Below, one piece after another: positions 6,601-14,824 of a stretch of 22,043 nucleotides of DNA (its first letter is position 1; every line of letters starts with the position of its first letter). The stretch is taken from NCBI GenBank assembly GCA_038145405.1, contig JAYQPQ010000029.1, positions 1-22,043 of the forward strand. The letters are read 5' to 3'. A model generated the notes under the pieces. The model was not told the DNA's origin. It did no database searches and saw only the letters and a program-made list of their open reading frames with translations. The position numbers and the translations under genes are program-made. This DNA comes from JAYQPQ01 sp038145405 (lineage in GTDB: Bacteria > Pseudomonadota > Gammaproteobacteria > Pseudomonadales > GM7GCV1).

Positions 6601-7803
6601 ATGCGAGCTACTGAAATCCCCTACGGCTGTTATTGGTCCACACCCTTCGCCAAATGGCAGGGCTCACTGCAACACCTCAATAGCGTCGAGCTCGGCGCTC
6701 GAGTTTGCGCCAGCGAGATGGCCAAGCGTCAGATTGACCCTGCTTTGGTAGATCACGCCGTGCTCGGCCTCACCGTAGTACAACGCCAGTCCTTTCATGG
6801 CCTACCCTGGTTTACCGGCATGGCTGGCATGCTGCATGTTGCCGGGCAAACGCAGTCCCAAGTTTGCGCCACCGGCGTCAGGTCACTGCTCTCGGGCATG
6901 CAGGAGATCCAGTCCGGGCTAGCCGAGTTGTCGCTGGTAGCCACAGTCGACCGCTGCTCCAACGGGCCACATGTCTATTTCCCTGCGCCCGCGGGTCCCG
7001 GCGGCACCGGAAGCAAAGAAGACATCGTACTCGACAATTTCAGTTGCGACGCCCTCGGCAAGCATTCCATGCTGCAAACCGCTGAAAACGTCGCCCGCAA
7101 GCATCAGATCAGTACGCAGGAGCAGCACGATCTGGTGTTGCTGCGACAGGATCAGTACCAGCAAGCACTGGTTGCAGACAAGGCCTTTCAGAAGCGCTAC
7201 ATGACGCTGCCATTTGAAGTGCCCAAACCCAATTTCAAGAAAGTAGACCGCCTGCTGGAGGGCGACGAAGGCGTGTTCCACTCCACTCCTGAAGGCCTTG
7301 CTGCCCTGCGTCCCATCCTGGAGGGAGGAACCGTGACCTTCGGAGGACAGACTCATCCGGCTGACGGTAACGCTGCACTACTGGTTGCTTCGACCGAGAA
7401 AGCCTTGCAAATCAGCCAGGATAAAAGCATCAAGGTGGAAGCTGTGGGATTTGGTCAGGCGCGCGTCGATCTGGCTTACATGCCGGAGGCACCGGTACCC
7501 GCTGCGCGCAAAGCGCTGGCGGCTGCTGGCATCGAACTGAAGGATCTACACAGCGTGAAAACGCACAATCCTTTTGCCGTCAACGATATCGTGTTCGCAC
7601 GCGAAACCGGCTTTCCGCTCGAACGCATGAACAATTATGGGTGCTCGCTGATTTGGGGCCATCCCCAGGCCCCCACGGGCACGCGTTCCGTGATTGAACT
7701 GATCGAGGAGCTGGTCCTGGTGGGTGGCGGCTACGGCCTGTTTACTGGCTGTGCTGCCGGTGACACCGGCATGGCCGTGGTCATTCGCGTCACCAATCGA
7801 TAG
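6601..7803 (+). CDS. Thiolase-family protein (acyl-CoA acetyltransferase)
   Basis: A 400-residue thiolase-fold protein expected to cleave a 3-ketoacyl-CoA with CoA to acetyl-CoA and a shortened acyl-CoA. The nucleophile is Cys 89 (SQVCATGVRSL). The second-half catalytic residues are His 354 (IWGHPQAPTG) and Cys 384 (FTGCAAGDTG). The usual NEAFA motif reads HNPFA (322-326), and the usual NVNGGAIALGHP block reads NNYGCSLIWGHP. The ATG at 6601 has no strong ribosome binding site. It is the first gene of a probable plus-strand operon with the CoA-transferase 65 bases downstream, divergent from the dehydrogenase/hydratase. Together they supply the last three steps of a beta-oxidation-like side-chain shortening. 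Confidence 0.87.
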   Translation: MRATEIPYGCYWSTPFAKWQGSLQHLNSVELGARVCASEMAKRQIDPALVDHAVLGLTVVQRQSFHGLPWFTGMAGMLHVAGQTQSQVCATGVRSLLSGMQEIQSGLAELSLVATVDRCSNGPHVYFPAPAGPGGTGSKEDIVLDNFSCDALGKHSMLQTAENVARKHQISTQEQHDLVLLRQDQYQQALVADKAFQKRYMTLPFEVPKPNFKKVDRLLEGDEGVFHSTPEGLAALRPILEGGTVTFGGQTHPADGNAALLVASTEKALQISQDKSIKVEAVGFGQARVDLAYMPEAPVPAARKALAAAGIELKDLHSVKTHNPFAVNDIVFARETGFPLERMNNYGCSLIWGHPQAPTGTRSVIELIEELVLVGGGYGLFTGCAAGDTGMAVVIRVTNR

Positions 7804-7868
7804 GCGAGCGCCGCGCTGAAGCTTTCCAGACAGGTCAATTAAATCATCATCAAGAGACAAAAAACGTC

Positions 7869-9440
7869 ATGCGCAAGGTTGTTTCGGCGGCAGAAGCGGT
7901 TAGCAAAATCCAGGACGGAGACACGGTAGCCTGGCCCACTGCTGGCCTGATTGGTTTTGCCGAACACATCGCTGCGGCCCTGGAGCAGCGCTTTCTCGAA
8001 AGCGGGGCGCCGCGCAACCTGACCATTGCCCACGGTTCTGGCTGTGGCGATGGACGCACCCACCGTGGCATGGATCATCTCGGGCACGAAGGCCTGGTCA
8101 AACGGCTGGTCTGCGGTCACACCGGTCATGCGCAAAAGATGGCCGGGCTGATCCGCGACAACAAGATTGAAGCCTATATGCTGCCCCAGGGAGTGCTGGT
8201 TCAGCTCTGGCGCCAAATTGCCGGTCGCAAGCCCGGAGCCATTACCAAAATAGGCATGGGTACCTTTGTCGACCCGCGTCTTGGCGGCGGCAAGTCCTCA
8301 CCGCAAACCAGCGAAGACCTGGTTAAACTGATTGAGATCGAAGGCGAAGAATGGCTGCTTTACCGCAGCTTTCCTATCAAGGTTGCGGTTATCCGCGGCA
8401 CGGTCGCCGACGAGAACGGCAACCTCAGTATGGACAAGGAAGCTCTTTTCCTCGAAGCCTTGCCACTGGCTCAGGCGGCGCGCAATTGCGGCGGCATCGT
8501 TATCGCACAGGTGGAAAGTCTGGCCAAGGCCGGTACCCTGCATCCCAAGCGCATCAAGGTGCCGGGCATTCTGGTCGACTACATCGTGGTAGCCGACCCC
8601 GCGAATCATATGCAGACAGCCGTTACTCAATTTAATCCGGCGCTCAGTGGCGACCTCAAGGTGCCACTGGGGCAGCTGCCGGTGATGCCTCTGAGTGAAC
8701 GCAAGATCATCGCACGCCGCGCCGCCATGGAGCTGGCGCCCGACACGGTGATCAATCTCGGCATTGGCGCACCGGACGGCGTCGCCAGCGTAGCGGCGGA
8801 GGAAGGCGTGATGGATATGCTCACCCTGACCACCGAGCTGGGTACCATTGGCGGCATGCCGGCCGGGGGTCTGGATTTCGGCTCCGCCTACAACGCCGAA
8901 GCCATTATCGAACACCAGTCCCAATTCGATTTTTACGACGGCGGCGGCCTCGATGCGACCTTTCTGGGTGCCGCGCAGATCGATCGCCAGGGCAATGTCA
9001 ACGTCAGCAAATTCGGCCCGCGCTTCGTCGGTCCGGGCGGCTTTATCAATATCTCGCAAACCGCCAAGACCGTGGTCTTTTGCGGCACCCTGAGCGTCGG
9101 AGCCGAACTGGCGGTGGAACAAGGCCAATTGCGCATTCTCAAGGAAGGTCACACTCCCAAGTTTGTCGAACAGGTCGACCAGATCACCTTTAGCGGGTCG
9201 GTCTCCCAGCAGAACGGTCAACGTGTTGTCTATGTCACGGAACGCGCCGTCTTCGTCATCGAGGATGGCGAGTTGACACTGACCGAAATCGCACCGGGAC
9301 TCGATCTGGAAGCTGACGTGATGAGCGCCATGGCTTTCCGCCCGCGCATAGCTGTTGAGCTGAGGCCCATGAATGCAGGGATCTTCCAGCCGGTATGGGG
9401 TGAACTCAGCGCGTTGCTCACATCGCGCGTAAAAAATTAG
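7869..9440 (+). CDS. Family I CoA-transferase, fused alpha and beta domains (YdiF/propionate CoA-transferase type)
   Basis: A 523-residue protein that moves CoA from an acyl-CoA donor to a carboxylate. The N-terminal half (about 1-270) is the alpha-like domain; the C-terminal half (about 275-515) is the beta-like domain. The catalytic glutamate that forms the covalent CoA thioester is Glu 323 in TTELGTIGG. GGFINISQTAKTVVFCGT in the C-terminal half is another family block. E. coli YdiF and clostridial propionate CoA-transferase have similar length and fusion. The ATG at 7869 is preceded by AAGAGA at a rather long distance. Between a thiolase and an aromatic-acid transporter it probably activates the imported acid, or releases the product acid, but sequence alone does not give the acyl specificity. 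Confidence 0.9.
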   Translation: MRKVVSAAEAVSKIQDGDTVAWPTAGLIGFAEHIAAALEQRFLESGAPRNLTIAHGSGCGDGRTHRGMDHLGHEGLVKRLVCGHTGHAQKMAGLIRDNKIEAYMLPQGVLVQLWRQIAGRKPGAITKIGMGTFVDPRLGGGKSSPQTSEDLVKLIEIEGEEWLLYRSFPIKVAVIRGTVADENGNLSMDKEALFLEALPLAQAARNCGGIVIAQVESLAKAGTLHPKRIKVPGILVDYIVVADPANHMQTAVTQFNPALSGDLKVPLGQLPVMPLSERKIIARRAAMELAPDTVINLGIGAPDGVASVAAEEGVMDMLTLTTELGTIGGMPAGGLDFGSAYNAEAIIEHQSQFDFYDGGGLDATFLGAAQIDRQGNVNVSKFGPRFVGPGGFINISQTAKTVVFCGTLSVGAELAVEQGQLRILKEGHTPKFVEQVDQITFSGSVSQQNGQRVVYVTERAVFVIEDGELTLTEIAPGLDLEADVMSAMAFRPRIAVELRPMNAGIFQPVWGELSALLTSRVKN

Positions 9441-9601
9441 GCTGGGCCAGACAAAAATTCTGCCATGCGCTCGACAGGCATGGAGCGACTCTTTATGCTC
9501 GACCGGGATCGCGGGGAGTGCTGGAAGACAATCGGCCCCTCGGACGAGGAAAGAGGGTTCCCGAAACAGCAATTAAGCATAGATTCCACATGGGGTAGAA
9601 C
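9441..9601. other. Intergenic region with a spaced inverted repeat
   Basis: The 161 bases between the CoA-transferase and the transporter hold CCATGC (9463-9468) and GCATGG (9478-9483), a perfect inverted repeat with a 9-base spacer. GCTCGAC also occurs twice nearby. There is no T-run, so it is not a standard terminator. I see no convincing -35/-10 pair. The transporter may be read from the same transcript or from a separate weak promoter. Confidence 0.3.
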
Positions 9602-10933
9602 ATGTCGCAAGATCCTCGCGAAATTATTGCCAATTCAAATATGACTCAGGCGCAGATCGTCATCATTACGCTTTGCGTGATGCTGAACGGTCTGGATGGG
9701 TACGACGTTCTTTCCATCGCCTTCGCCTCACCTGGCATCGCTGCGGACTGGGGCATTGACCGCGCCGTGTTGGGCGTCGTCCTGTCGATGGAACTGATCG
9801 GTATGGGTGTAGGCTCGGTGCTGCTGGGTAACCTGGCCGACCAGATCGGACGGCGCAGCACGGCGCTTCTAAGTCTGGTGGTCATGGCACTAGGCATGCT
9901 GGGCGCTGCTCTGGCATCCGGGGTTATTGAGCTTTCGATTATTCGCTTCGTTACCGGCCTGGGTATTGGCGGCATGCTGGCCGTGACCAACGCCATCGTC
10001 GCTGAATTCTCGAATTCCAAGCGACGCAACCTGGCCATCGTACTCATGGCGGGCGGCTATCCGGTCGGCGCCCTGCTCGGTGGGTTTATCGCCGCTGAAC
10101 TGCTGCAACATTACAGCTGGCGCTCGGTTTTCTATTTGGGAGCGGCGGCAACGCTAGTCTTTATTCCGCTGACGCTGATCTTCATGAAGGAGTCGGTGGC
10201 CTGGTTGACTCACAAGCGCCCAGCCAACGCACTGGAAAAAATTAACGCCACCCTGAAACATCTGGGCCACAATGCAATCGATGTATTGCCACCTGCCGCA
10301 CCCGCCGGCCCCAAGGTCGGCTTATTGAGCCTGTTTGCCAAGGATCTGCGCGCCTTCACCCTGCTGCTCTGCTGTCTTTATTTCTTCCACATCATGACCT
10401 TTTATTACATCCTGAAGTGGATACCGAAAATTGTAGTGGATATGGGCTTTGCTGCCTCTTCAGCCGGCGGCGTCCTGAACTGGGCCACCTTTGGCGGCGC
10501 CTGTGGAGCCCTGGCAATTGGTCTGCTGACCCTGCGCTTTGACACTCGCTATCTGGTCGGCGCCTTTATGCTGCTGGCGACCGTGGCGGTAACTCTCTTT
10601 GGTCAGTCGGCCAATGATCTTTCCCAGCTGTCCATGCTGGCGTGTTTGTCCGGCTTCTTCACCAATGGCGCGATATGCGGCATCTATGCACTGATGGCGC
10701 ACTACTTCCCCACCAAGGTACGCGCTGGCGGGACCGGGTTTGTCATCGGCATGGGACGTGGGGGGGCCGCTTTGGGGCCCATTCTTGCTGGACTGCTGTT
10801 TGCCGCTGGATTGGCGCTGCCGGGCGTATCGTTGGTGATGAGCCTGGGCTCACTAATCGCTGCCGTGGCACTCTTCGTTTTGATCTGGTACGGTCGCCGC
10901 CACGGCGATTGGGCGAAAACCCAAACGGACTAA
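9602..10933 (+). CDS. MFS transporter, aromatic acid:H+ symporter (AAHS) type
   Basis: A 443-residue inner-membrane carrier with about 12 hydrophobic segments. The first helix carries LDGYD (31-35), the signature aspartates of the AAHS family (PcaK, BenK, MhpT). Between helices 2 and 3 is GNLADQIGRRSTAL, the MFS cytoplasmic loop motif G-x3-D-x2-G-R-R. FVTGLGIGGMLAVTNAIVAE matches the helix 4 region of the family. It is the last gene of the plus-strand group and is followed by a strong terminator. By family it would import a benzoate-like acid by proton symport. It could feed the adjacent CoA-dependent genes, the lig operon next door (4-hydroxybenzoate or protocatechuate), or both. Confidence 0.88.
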   Translation: MSQDPREIIANSNMTQAQIVIITLCVMLNGLDGYDVLSIAFASPGIAADWGIDRAVLGVVLSMELIGMGVGSVLLGNLADQIGRRSTALLSLVVMALGMLGAALASGVIELSIIRFVTGLGIGGMLAVTNAIVAEFSNSKRRNLAIVLMAGGYPVGALLGGFIAAELLQHYSWRSVFYLGAAATLVFIPLTLIFMKESVAWLTHKRPANALEKINATLKHLGHNAIDVLPPAAPAGPKVGLLSLFAKDLRAFTLLLCCLYFFHIMTFYYILKWIPKIVVDMGFAASSAGGVLNWATFGGACGALAIGLLTLRFDTRYLVGAFMLLATVAVTLFGQSANDLSQLSMLACLSGFFTNGAICGIYALMAHYFPTKVRAGGTGFVIGMGRGGAALGPILAGLLFAAGLALPGVSLVMSLGSLIAAVALFVLIWYGRRHGDWAKTQTD

Positions 10934-10939
10934 ACGCAT

Positions 10940-10968
10940 AAAAACGCCCAGTCACACTGGGCGTTTTT
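10940..10968. terminator. Bidirectional rho-independent terminator
   Basis: A perfect stem CGCCCAG-TCACA-CTGGGCG (10945-10963) is flanked by five A on the left and five T on the right, so it works in both directions. It ends the plus-strand transporter transcript (stop at 10933) and the minus-strand TPR gene (stop at 10989) that converge here. Confidence 0.93.
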
Positions 10969-10988
10969 ATCTATTTATCTCGCCTATT

Positions 10989-11585
10989 TTAGGTTGATTG
11001 GTCGCGCAGGCGTTGCTGCAGCGCCTGCAGTTTTTGCTGCGCAAGGGTCCAGTCCGGAGCAATCTCCAGAGCTCGGCGATAGTCTGCCAATGCCTGGTCG
11101 AATTGACCCAGGCGCTCATGGGCAAAACCGCGATTGAGATAACCGATCTGGGGATCGCTCATACCCAGCTCGAGTGCCCTGCCATAGGCTGTCACTGCGT
11201 CGGCATAGCGAGCGGTGCTGAACAAAAGATTGCCGCGATTGAGGCTGATTTCGGGAACCGTGGCGTCGATGGCTTCAGCGCGCTGGTAATCCTCGGCTGC
11301 CCGCTCGAACTCGCCCATAGCGGCCTCAATGATGCCGCGATTAACCAGCACAGCCAGGCGGTAGGATGTGGTCAACTCGCCGTATTCCAGTGCGCGGGAA
11401 CAGGCTTCTACGCCGTCGCGGTCGCCGACACCAAATTGCAGCGCCACCGTCGAGGCTTCATAACAATCCTTACCGTAAGATCCCGCGCCCACTACGACCA
11501 GATGTTCCATCATCGGCTGGGCCGCGAGCACACCGGGAAGAAAACACAACGGAACCAGAGATCTGGCTTTAAATGCGAACTTCAT
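10989..11585 (-). CDS. Exported TPR-repeat protein
   Basis: A 198-residue protein with an N-terminal signal peptide (positive start, hydrophobic core, likely cleavage near residue 22 after VLAA). The rest is at least three tetratricopeptide repeats, seen in YRLAVLVNRGIIEAAMGEFE, then ISLNRGNLLFSTARYADAVT, then IGYLNRGFAHERLGQFDQAL. TPRs mediate protein contacts, so a periplasmic scaffold role is likely. The ATG at 11585 has a good ribosome binding site (GGAGGG). It lies 139 bases downstream of the ligC stop on the same strand and could be read through from the lig operon, but no functional link is evident. Its specific role is unknown. Confidence 0.8.
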   Translation of the reverse strand: MKFAFKARSLVPLCFLPGVLAAQPMMEHLVVVGAGSYGKDCYEASTVALQFGVGDRDGVEACSRALEYGELTTSYRLAVLVNRGIIEAAMGEFERAAEDYQRAEAIDATVPEISLNRGNLLFSTARYADAVTAYGRALELGMSDPQIGYLNRGFAHERLGQFDQALADYRRALEIAPDWTLAQQKLQALQQRLRDQST

Positions 11586-11724
11586 GGCAACGCCCTCCTT
11601 CGTTACACCGGGCGCTCAGCTTACTCCCAGCACGGGCGTGAAATCCAGATTCGACCGGCGGGGCTATTGACCGCAATCAACTCTAGATGCAAAAGGCAGG
11701 ATCCGCTGGTGCAGCCCGCACCAC

Positions 11725-12659
11725 CTAGCCCATCTGATTGAGCTGCTCTTCCAGTTCGGCCATCACCTGATAGCAGGGCATGACCTGATCGACAGAGGAA
11801 TTGGGTTCGCGTCCTTCGCGGATGGCGGCAAAGAACTCGCGGTCCTGCAGCTCAATGCCGTTCATGGAGACATCGACCTTGGAGACATCGATAGCCTCCT
11901 CCTTGCCGTTGACCAGATCGTCGTAGCGGGCGATGTAGGTGCCCCTGTCGCAGATATAGCGGAAAAAGGTTCCCAGTGGCCCGGCGTTGTTACAGCTCCG
12001 CGAGAGTGTGCAGCTCTTTCCGCCGNNNNNNNNNNATCCATGGCGATACCCAGTTCCGGGTGATAGGGGCCTTGCACCGCATTGGCCTTCACCACCTTTT
12101 CGCCGGTCTGATACTGGAACAGATCAATGGTATGGGCTGCGTGATGCCACAGCAGGTGATCGGTCCAGGAGCGCGGTTCGCCGGCGGCATTCATGTTTTT
12201 GCGCCGGAAGAAATAGGTCTGCACGTCCATTTGCTGAATCGCCAGCTCTCCGGCAACGACTTTTTTATGAATCCACTGATGGGAGGGATTAAAGCGGCGC
12301 GTATGTCCCACCATGCACACTAGGCCGGTCGCCTTCTGCACGCGCTGCACCTCCAGCGCATCCGCCAGCGAGTCAGCCAGCGGAATTTCCACTTCGACGT
12401 GCTTGCCGGCCTGCATACAGGCAATGGATTGGGCAGCATGCATCTGGGTCGGCGTACATAGAATGACGGCATCCGCTTCCAGCTCCAGAGCTGGCTCGAG
12501 ATCAGTGAACGCATGCGCCACCCCATACTCCTTGCACACTTCCTCGACCTGCTCGAGGCGGCGGCCTACCAGGCCAACCACTTCCACGCCGTCGATTTTT
12601 TTAATGCCGTCCAGGTGCTTCTTGCCGAAGGCACCGGTGCCAGCCAGAATGACTTTCAT
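11725..12659 (-). CDS. ligC: 4-carboxy-2-hydroxymuconate-6-semialdehyde dehydrogenase (contains an assembly gap)
   Basis: Oxidises the ring-cleavage product of LigAB, in its hemiacetal form, to 2-pyrone-4,6-dicarboxylate with NAD(P). It is a Gfo/Idh/MocA-fold protein: nucleotide-binding GTGAFGKKHLDGI at the N-terminus, CTPTQMHAAQSIACM, EIPLADSLADAL, GHTRRFNPSHQW and WTDHLLWHHAAHTIDLF. Ten N at 12026-12035 interrupt it. After them the true frame resumes as SCTLSRSCNNAGPLGTFFRY and continues MNGIELQDREFFAAIREGRE to a TAG at 11725. The frame requires a missing length of 2 modulo 3, so 10 is a placeholder; comparison with LigC suggests about 20-23 bases. I chose the ATG at 12659 because GAGGAG precedes it by five bases. 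A GTG at 12665 would lie too close to it. Confidence 0.92.
12026..12035. other. Assembly gap (10 N) inside ligC
   Basis: Ten unresolved bases. The ligC reading frame upstream (ending GIAMD) and downstream (SCTLS) can only be joined if the missing length is not 10, so the run is a scaffolding placeholder. Confidence 0.95.
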
Positions 12660-12685
12660 ACGCACTCCTCGTATTCGATTTTAGC

Positions 12686-13525
12686 TCAGGTATTTTCCAG
12701 TACCAGATGGCCTACGGCCGTATTGGATGCCGGCACGTGGTAGAAGCGATGGCGCTCAATCACCTCGGCATTGAGTGCGCCGCGCATAATCAGCCACATC
12801 ACGAGCTCAATGCCTTCCGAGCCCGCTTCGCGCAGATATTCCAAATGATTGATCTGCGCCACTTTCTCCGGATTATTAACAAAGTCCTCCAGGAAGGCTC
12901 TGTCGAAATCCTGATTGATAAATCCGGCACGTGGACCCTGCAGCTGGTGGCTCATGCCGCCGGTACCCCACACTTGCACATTGAGATCCTCACCATAGGA
13001 CTCGATCGCCCCGCGCAGCGCCTTACCCAGCGCATAGCAACGTCGGCCCAGTGGCGCCGGGTACTGCACCACGCCGACGGCAAAGGGTATCACCAGGCAG
13101 GGCCACTCCGCAGGCTGCCCAAACATCAGGGATAGCGGTACCGTCAGGCCGTGGTCCACGTCCATCTTGTTAATGATGGTTAGGTCAAATTCATGCTCAA
13201 TGAGGTACTGGGCGATATGTGCCGCCATGGCGGGATGCCCTTTTACCTTGGGCACGGGACGCGGCCCCCAACCCTCATCGGCGGGGGCAAATTCCTCAGC
13301 ACAGCCAATAGCAAAGGTGGGAATGAAATTCATATCGAAGGCACTGGCGTGATCGTTAAACACCAGGAACACCACGTCCGGCATGTTTTCCTTCATCCAT
13401 TGGCGGGAAAACTCATAGCCCTTGAACAGAGGTTTCCAGTAGTCGTCCCCGGTCTTGCCCAGGTCGATGGCGGCGCCAATGGCCGGCACGTGAGAGGTAC
13501 AGATGCCCCCGGTTATTCTAGCCAC
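12686..13525 (-). CDS. ligB: Protocatechuate 4,5-dioxygenase, beta (catalytic) subunit
   Basis: Catalytic subunit of the type II extradiol dioxygenase that opens the protocatechuate ring between C4 and C5 using Fe(II) and O2. The iron ligands of LigB are present as His 12 (CTSHVPAIG), His 59 (VFNDHASAF) and Glu 240 (GIELVMW). The acid/base histidine is His 193 (GGMSHQLQG). At 279 residues it is somewhat shorter than Sphingobium LigB, mainly at the C-terminus. The start is a GTG at 13525 that overlaps the end of ligA by eight bases, with GGAG nine bases upstream inside the ligA coding sequence. Subunits are thus translated in a coupled way. ligC follows after 26 bases. Confidence 0.96.
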   Translation of the reverse strand: MARITGGICTSHVPAIGAAIDLGKTGDDYWKPLFKGYEFSRQWMKENMPDVVFLVFNDHASAFDMNFIPTFAIGCAEEFAPADEGWGPRPVPKVKGHPAMAAHIAQYLIEHEFDLTIINKMDVDHGLTVPLSLMFGQPAEWPCLVIPFAVGVVQYPAPLGRRCYALGKALRGAIESYGEDLNVQVWGTGGMSHQLQGPRAGFINQDFDRAFLEDFVNNPEKVAQINHLEYLREAGSEGIELVMWLIMRGALNAEVIERHRFYHVPASNTAVGHLVLENT

Positions 13526-13928
13526 CTTGCGATTCTCCTTTGTAGCGATTGCCCTTGGGTGAGCGCCCTCCCGCGATCATCATGGCGCGGTATTCCTCGC
13601 GGCTGACGCCGGTCATTCTGGAAGCGGCAAATTCAAAGCTCTGGCCATCCGATGAAAAGATCTTGGCCAGGAAGTAGATGTTGCCGCCCAGGGACAGCAT
13701 ACGGTTGTAGTCGCGATCCAGCACGGCCTGCTTCTGCTCCTCGGTCATGGGGTACTGGTCCAGATAGGCGCGCTCATCGGCAAAGAATTTTTGCCGGTTT
13801 GCCTCCTTCATCAGGGAAAAGCAAAACTGGTTGAGGTGATAGCCGCGGCGGCTCATATCGGCGTCGAATACCGTGGTGCCGGGAATGTCATCGTAAGGTT
13901 TGGATGTTGTCACAGGGCGGATGCTCAC
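13518..13928 (-). CDS. ligA: Protocatechuate 4,5-dioxygenase, alpha subunit
   Basis: Small subunit that caps the LigB active site in the LigAB heterotetramer. It matches LigA along its length: YDDIPGTTVFD, GYHLNQFCFSLMKEANRQKF, RDYNRMLSLGGNIYFLAKIF, then SFEFAASRMTG and MMIAGGRSPKG. I place the start at the GTG at 13928. It overlaps the ligI stop as GTGA, the usual coupling arrangement, and gives 136 residues. A TTG at 13943 would extend it by five residues and lacks support. Both dioxygenase subunits therefore start with GTG. Confidence 0.94.
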   Translation of the reverse strand: MSIRPVTTSKPYDDIPGTTVFDADMSRRGYHLNQFCFSLMKEANRQKFFADERAYLDQYPMTEEQKQAVLDRDYNRMLSLGGNIYFLAKIFSSDGQSFEFAASRMTGVSREEYRAMMIAGGRSPKGNRYKGESQGG

Positions 13929-14821
13929 ACTTCTTCTGGCCAATAAAGCCGCATGGGATTTTCGACCAGCAGTTGGTACTGGAGTTCGGGCGTGGTCGCG
14001 ATGCGCGGGATGAAGTCGACGAGCAAGCCCTCATCCGGGGTGTGGGATTTCATGTTGGGATGCGGCCAGTCGGTTCCCCAGAGAACGCGGTCGGGAAAAC
14101 GCTCCACCAGCTTGCGGGCAAAGGGCACTACATCGTCGTATTGATAACTCTGCTGTTGGGTCAGGCGTTCCGGGCAGCTGACCTTGGACCAGAAATTGGG
14201 ATGGTCCGACATCAGCTTGAGAAACAGGCCAAACTCCTCGCCATCGACCGGTTTGCTGACGTCGGGCCGGCCCATGTGATCGACAACTACCGCAGTCGGC
14301 AGCGAGGTAAAGAAGTCGTAGTGCTGCGGCAGTTCCTCAGCCTCAAAATAGATCCCAACGTGCCAGCCCAACGGCGCAATACGCTGGGAAATTGTCTCCA
14401 GCGATTCATAAGGGAGCTTGTCTACCAGGCGCTTGACGAAATTGAAGCGCACGCCGCGCACGCCCGCCGCATGCAATCTCTGCAGCTCCTCATCGGTGAC
14501 ATCTGCCCGCACTGTTGCTACACCGCGCGCCGTGCCGCGGGAGTCTTGCAGCGCGTCGACGAGAGCGCGATTATCGGCGCCGTGACAGGTCGCCTGGACG
14601 ATGACATTGCGTGCAAACCCCAGGTGTTCGCGCAATGCCCAGAGCTTTTCCTTGGGTCCGTCGCAGGGGGTGTACTTGCGCTCTTGCGCATAGGGAAAGA
14701 TCGCGCCCGGCCCAAACACATGGCAGTGTGCGTCCACGGCACCAGGCGGCGGGGTAAAGCGCGGCTTGCTGGGATTGGGATGGTAAACGCGCCAGCCAAA
14801 ATCCATGATGAAGTCAGTCAT
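13925..14821 (-). CDS. ligI: 2-pyrone-4,6-dicarboxylate lactonase
   Basis: Hydrolyses 2-pyrone-4,6-dicarboxylate to 4-oxalomesaconate (or its tautomer). It is an amidohydrolase-superfamily barrel of 298 residues. The first-strand motif is VDAHCHVFGP (His 32 and His 34). The catalytic aspartate is Asp 251 in GTDWPHPN, equivalent to Asp 248 of Sphingobium LigI, an enzyme that works without a metal. Other matches are RGVRFNFVKRLVD and VVVDHMGRPD. ATG at 14821 lies three bases after the ligJ stop, and its TGA overlaps the ligA GTG. GAGG upstream serves as ribosome binding site. Confidence 0.95.
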   Translation of the reverse strand: MTDFIMDFGWRVYHPNPSKPRFTPPPGAVDAHCHVFGPGAIFPYAQERKYTPCDGPKEKLWALREHLGFARNVIVQATCHGADNRALVDALQDSRGTARGVATVRADVTDEELQRLHAAGVRGVRFNFVKRLVDKLPYESLETISQRIAPLGWHVGIYFEAEELPQHYDFFTSLPTAVVVDHMGRPDVSKPVDGEEFGLFLKLMSDHPNFWSKVSCPERLTQQQSYQYDDVVPFARKLVERFPDRVLWGTDWPHPNMKSHTPDEGLLVDFIPRIATTPELQYQLLVENPMRLYWPEEV

Positions 14822-14824
14822 TAG

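Noticed and set aside
8298..9572. A 424-codon open frame on the minus strand opposite the CoA-transferase
   Set aside because: It is fully antisense to a gene with clear family motifs, has histidine/arginine-rich non-protein-like composition, and matches no family I know. It is a shadow of codon bias in GC-rich sequence.
11862..12025. The open frame that continues ligC directly through the N run
   Set aside because: It reads a low-complexity non-homologous tail. The neighbouring frame gives the expected LigC C-terminus to the TAG at 11725.
13904..14824. A 306-codon plus-strand open frame opposite ligI
   Set aside because: Antisense shadow of a gene with conserved catalytic motifs; no domain recognised.
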